Source: Phalacrocorax aristotelis (taxonomy: Eukaryota; Chordata; Aves; Suliformes; Phalacrocoracidae). Taken from it: DNA of 64,000 nucleotides. Location of the stretch: positions 126,232,125 through 126,296,124 of the forward strand of contig NC_134276.1 of NCBI RefSeq assembly GCF_949628215.1, given 5' to 3'. Below the pieces are notes generated by a model. The model searched no databases and had not been told where the DNA came from. It worked only from the letters and a program-made list of their open reading frames with translations. This document shows positions 61,101-64,000 of the stretch, in pieces (position 1 is the first letter of the stretch; each line of letters starts with the position of its first letter). A program made the translations under genes and the position numbers.

Positions 61101-63367
61101 CTACATGATCTGAAGCGTTGATTTGCGAATCGAGTATAACTCCACTTGCTAGACCCATTGGAATCCTGCACTCTGAAGAGAGAGCACAGTAAGTTTGTTG
61201 TTAAAGAAGGGAGGGCCATTCCAATAGATATATTCTGGTGGAATATTCTAAGACAGCATCATTCAGAACAATTCTTAGTAATACTGTAACATCACCACAC
61301 TCTTCCCAGAGAAGGCCAATTAATTTCTGCAATTTCTCTCAGCAGATTAATCCACTGGTTGCTGTGAGGAAACCTCAAATTCAAAGCTAGTATGCTAAAG
61401 GAATAAAAGTAGCATGTAAAGTAATTCAAAGGTAGTATGCTAGAGGCTAAACATTTTTCTTCTAGGATAAATTTACAGTAACCACTCCATCTTCTCTCCT
61501 TGAAAGCACAGAGGATCTACTTTGGGTTTTTGCAGAACAATCTCCCAAATTTATTTTTAGTGATCCTCAAAGGGTATAGAAGACTTTATACCTTGACTGT
61601 CCCAGCCAAAAAACACCTTAGTTCAGTACCTTTCTCTATAACCAAATAGGATGTCTGCATTCCTGCTTGTTGATATTCCCCCACTTCAGTATCTAAAAGC
61701 CACCAGCCAGGTTTCTGTGGTTTCATTTCAATTGTCCTAAACGAGCCTTGGAAAAAAAAAGGAAGAGAAACGTATCAGAAACATGAGCATTTCAAGGTTG
61801 ATGTTAGCAAGGCTGGATGTTAAACCAAAGATCTTCCTATGGCTTAATCCAGAAAAATTAAATAACCGTTGCTACACATTGTAGAGAGAGCAATAACTAC
61901 CACCATGTCAATAATTTTTTTCTTAGCAAGCAAGTTCCAGCTGGAGACTGAGATTAGAATTAAGTGTCCAGATCAAAACCTAACCTTTGCTACTGGTGCA
62001 AAGTACAAAACCTTGGATGCCTGTATGAAACAATGGATATCTGCACATTAAATACAGTGTGTGGTGCTGATTATAGTTCTTACTCCTGCTGCCCCAGTGT
62101 GTTGTTCAAGTAATGTAAAGGCTGGGTGTAAAGAAGCCAGAAGTAAATGTGGGAGAATCAGATGTATGGGCCCCCTCCTCACTTTCTGCATGCCCCAGTA
62201 GGGCCAAGGACTGAGCAGGAAGCAGATATGGTTTAGGCTGCTTGCCACACTCCTTAGAAAGCACAATACATGCTTCATTTCTTTTCTTATATGCCTAGTT
62301 AGTACAGAAATGGTAATTCTGGTTCCCATTTCAACAAAAACATGGAAGTGTCATAGTGAAAAATATCACCTTACAAAGCTTAAATAGTGAACAGTAGGTG
62401 TTTTTTTTCCCTAAAATAAACTATTATTCCAAGCCAATCCCATTATTTTGATCTCGTTTCCTTTTTTGTTTTGTTGGGTTTTGTTTTTTTTTTAAAAAAA
62501 ACAACACTTGTAGCTGGAATACATAAGTGGTGTTATTGCACACTCGCACTGCTGACAGCGATGGGCAAAGGAGTATATCCTGTAGCCTAATGCACACTTT
62601 TAGCCTATTTCTTTTGTCTCTGGACCTAAGAATTCTCCTAAGGCTCACATTTGTTCTTTCTCCTCTGTATCACACTCATCTTGATATTATAACAATAAAC
62701 CCTCACCATACTGAGCCGGACACCAATAGCCTTCCCCAGCAAACATTAGTGAGACTTCAGTGGTATTGAAGCCTGGGGATGCACGAACGGGATTGCTGCA
62801 CTATTGTACATGTGTGATTTTACAAGGAATTGGCGGCTGACACTATACAATTGACTTCCTTTTTCCAGTACTGACCTTTACTGTTTAGCACCTTCCAAAT
62901 CCAAGCCCAGCACTATGACCTATGTTGCAGATACTAGAAGACATGCATATTTCCAGTTTTAGAGGACAATGTTATATCTCCTTCCCCCCTCTGCCCCCAC
63001 CCACCCCGTGCCAAGTGAGGTGCAAAGTGATGATTTTTCTTCTGCCCGTCATAAGCAAATGAACTGTCAGTGCTCTCAAATTCTTTCTTACTGTGCCTAA
63101 ACCCAACTTCTCTTCACCTTTACATTGGTATGATGACAGCAGACTGCAGTGGTCACCCCTTAGAACTTATTCTCCTCTGATACTCACCTGGAAGGAGCGT
63201 GTATGTACCAAGCTGATGCTTTGGCTCTCCTTGTTCTGTGAAGGTCTGTCCATGAAAATGAACAACATGAATGTCTTTTGGGCCACCCATATTCAGCAAA
63301 TGCCACCGGACCAGTTCACCTTCATACATCCTCAAGCCTTGCAAATTGTAGGTAATCCCATTAATGG
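55159..63367 (-). CDS. F5: F5, coagulation factor V, 3' part (A3 end, C1, C2)
   Basis: Factor V is the plasma cofactor of factor Xa in prothrombinase. Its C domains bind phosphatidylserine membranes. Nine coding exons in transcript order are 63367-63188, 61746-61630, 61172-61101, 59991-59900, 58537-58382, 57526-57382, 57225-57077, 56299-56117 and 55347-55159. They give 426 residues, and phases agree at every junction. The first two encode the end of A3, with the cupredoxin phrase [11 protein letters not shown] and then [18 protein letters not shown]1 runs from [11 protein letters not shown] to [13 protein letters not shown] and C2 from [18 protein letters not shown] to [10 protein letters not shown], each closed by its terminal cysteines. 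Three features are odd: a 16-residue tail after the last Cys-Asp (human ends two residues after), a shortened C2 membrane loop SWLNTW, and a weak GTCTGT donor after 58382. The heavy chain, B domain and most of A3 lie beyond 64000. No break is seen. Confidence 0.96.
56618..56705 (-). repeat. MIR-like fragment in F5 intron
   Basis: ATCTCAAGGTGCTTTGTAAA, then AGCTCCATTTTGAAGACACA and GATGAAGGTCATCAAGCC, follow the reverse-complement MIR order (AAAGTGCTTTACAAA..CCCATTTTACAGATG..GCCCAAGGTCACACAG). It is diverged. Confidence 0.45.
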
Positions 63368-64000
63368 CTGAAAAAAATTACTTTTAATAAGGAAAACTGC
63401 TCCCAAAACAGGTCTCAAAGTGCTAGAATGTAGTATTAAAATAAGTAAAATATTTAATGAAATAATGCACTTGGGAGAAACACCAATTTTTCCAATTCAA
63501 AGTGGTACACACTTTACAGTATACGTACATCAATTCAGAAAATCCAGGGACCTCAACCAGAGGGTTTGAGCACAGCTTGCTTGCAACACATGGCAGCCAG
63601 CAGAACAAAGAGGTGCAAGAAATTCAATGTCAGATGGGAACATCAGGCCCAAAAGAAAGGACAGCTATCCAAAACGTGTTCTGCAGCTTACATTTCCACA
63701 GCTGTACAGTAACAACTGACACCTTCAATTAATAACTGATTTTATAGACCACATTTTTAAAAGGCGGATTCCACATGTTTTCAACATGCCCTTTTCAAAC
63801 ATGATCGCTTACAGCACACAAGCATCAGATTTTCAAAGACAGAAACAGAGTGCTTCATTACTAACCATTATTCTAAAGAGAAAAAAGGGGTTACCTTTCA
63901 ACAGTCAGCCACTTACTTAACTCTACGTGACTAAAATCTCTGTATCCAGAGAGGTATACGAAAGGCTGTCCTTTAGCTGCTTCAAATTACTCAGTAGAAC
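63368..64000 (-). other. F5: F5 intron reaching the right edge
   Basis: Upstream of the A3 exon acceptor (TTTTTTTCAG next to 63367) I found no further exon. The preceding conserved A3 exon should lie beyond the window. No repeat is recognised here. Confidence 0.6.

Noticed and set aside
1-64000. tRNA, rRNA, snRNA, CRISPR or prokaryotic operon signals
   Set aside because: None was found on reading both strands. The window is ordinary vertebrate genic DNA, and no undescribed system is supported.

Overview
This window is vertebrate nuclear DNA, almost certainly from a bird. Genes are split by GT-AG introns, promoters lie in CpG islands, and the interspersed repeats are CR1 LINEs ending in the avian-type ATTCTATGATTCT tail, ERVL-type LTRs and decayed MIR-like SINE fragments. 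I cannot name the species. The genes follow the order known from human 1q24: NME7 (-), BLZF1 (+), CCDC181 (-), SLC19A2 (-), F5 (-).

Layout. Bases 1-8247 are most likely intron 1 of NME7 and hold CR1 and MIR-like repeats but no exon I can recognise. A CpG island (about 7960-8560) is a head-to-head promoter for NME7 (leftward, exon 1 ending at its ATG, 8250-8248) and BLZF1 (rightward). BLZF1 (golgin-45) is complete: six coding exons, 10134-16227, 396 residues. CCDC181 is complete on the minus strand: five coding exons, 25152-18821, 526 residues. Its 3' end faces that of BLZF1 across about 0.65 kb, and its promoter is the CpG island at 27930-28440. SLC19A2 (thiamine transporter 1) is complete on the minus strand: six exons, 44608-35236, 493 residues, with a CpG-island promoter at 44340-45030. 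F5 (coagulation factor V) is partial on the minus strand: the last nine coding exons, 63367-55159, cover the end of A3, all of C1 and all of C2. The heavy-chain, B-domain and most A3 exons lie beyond the right edge.

Repeats. Two CR1 3' ends (776-1293 and 28635-29300) are nearly identical over about 320 bp, so they are recent copies of one subfamily. Two older CR1 fragments, one solo ERVL-type LTR with a 5-bp target duplication, and one collapsed ERVL-type element make up the rest, along with several MIR-like fossils.

The genes do not form one pathway. NME7 and CCDC181 are ciliary or flagellar, BLZF1 is a Golgi tether, SLC19A2 imports thiamine and F5 acts in clotting. They are neighbours by ancient conserved synteny. 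I found no operon-like cluster, CRISPR array, tRNA or rRNA, and no undescribed system. The points most worth checking are RFX/X-box-like sites in the two ciliary-gene promoters, a changed membrane-contact loop and an extended C-terminus in factor V C2, and a repeat at 50551-50592 that can fold into two competing hairpins.
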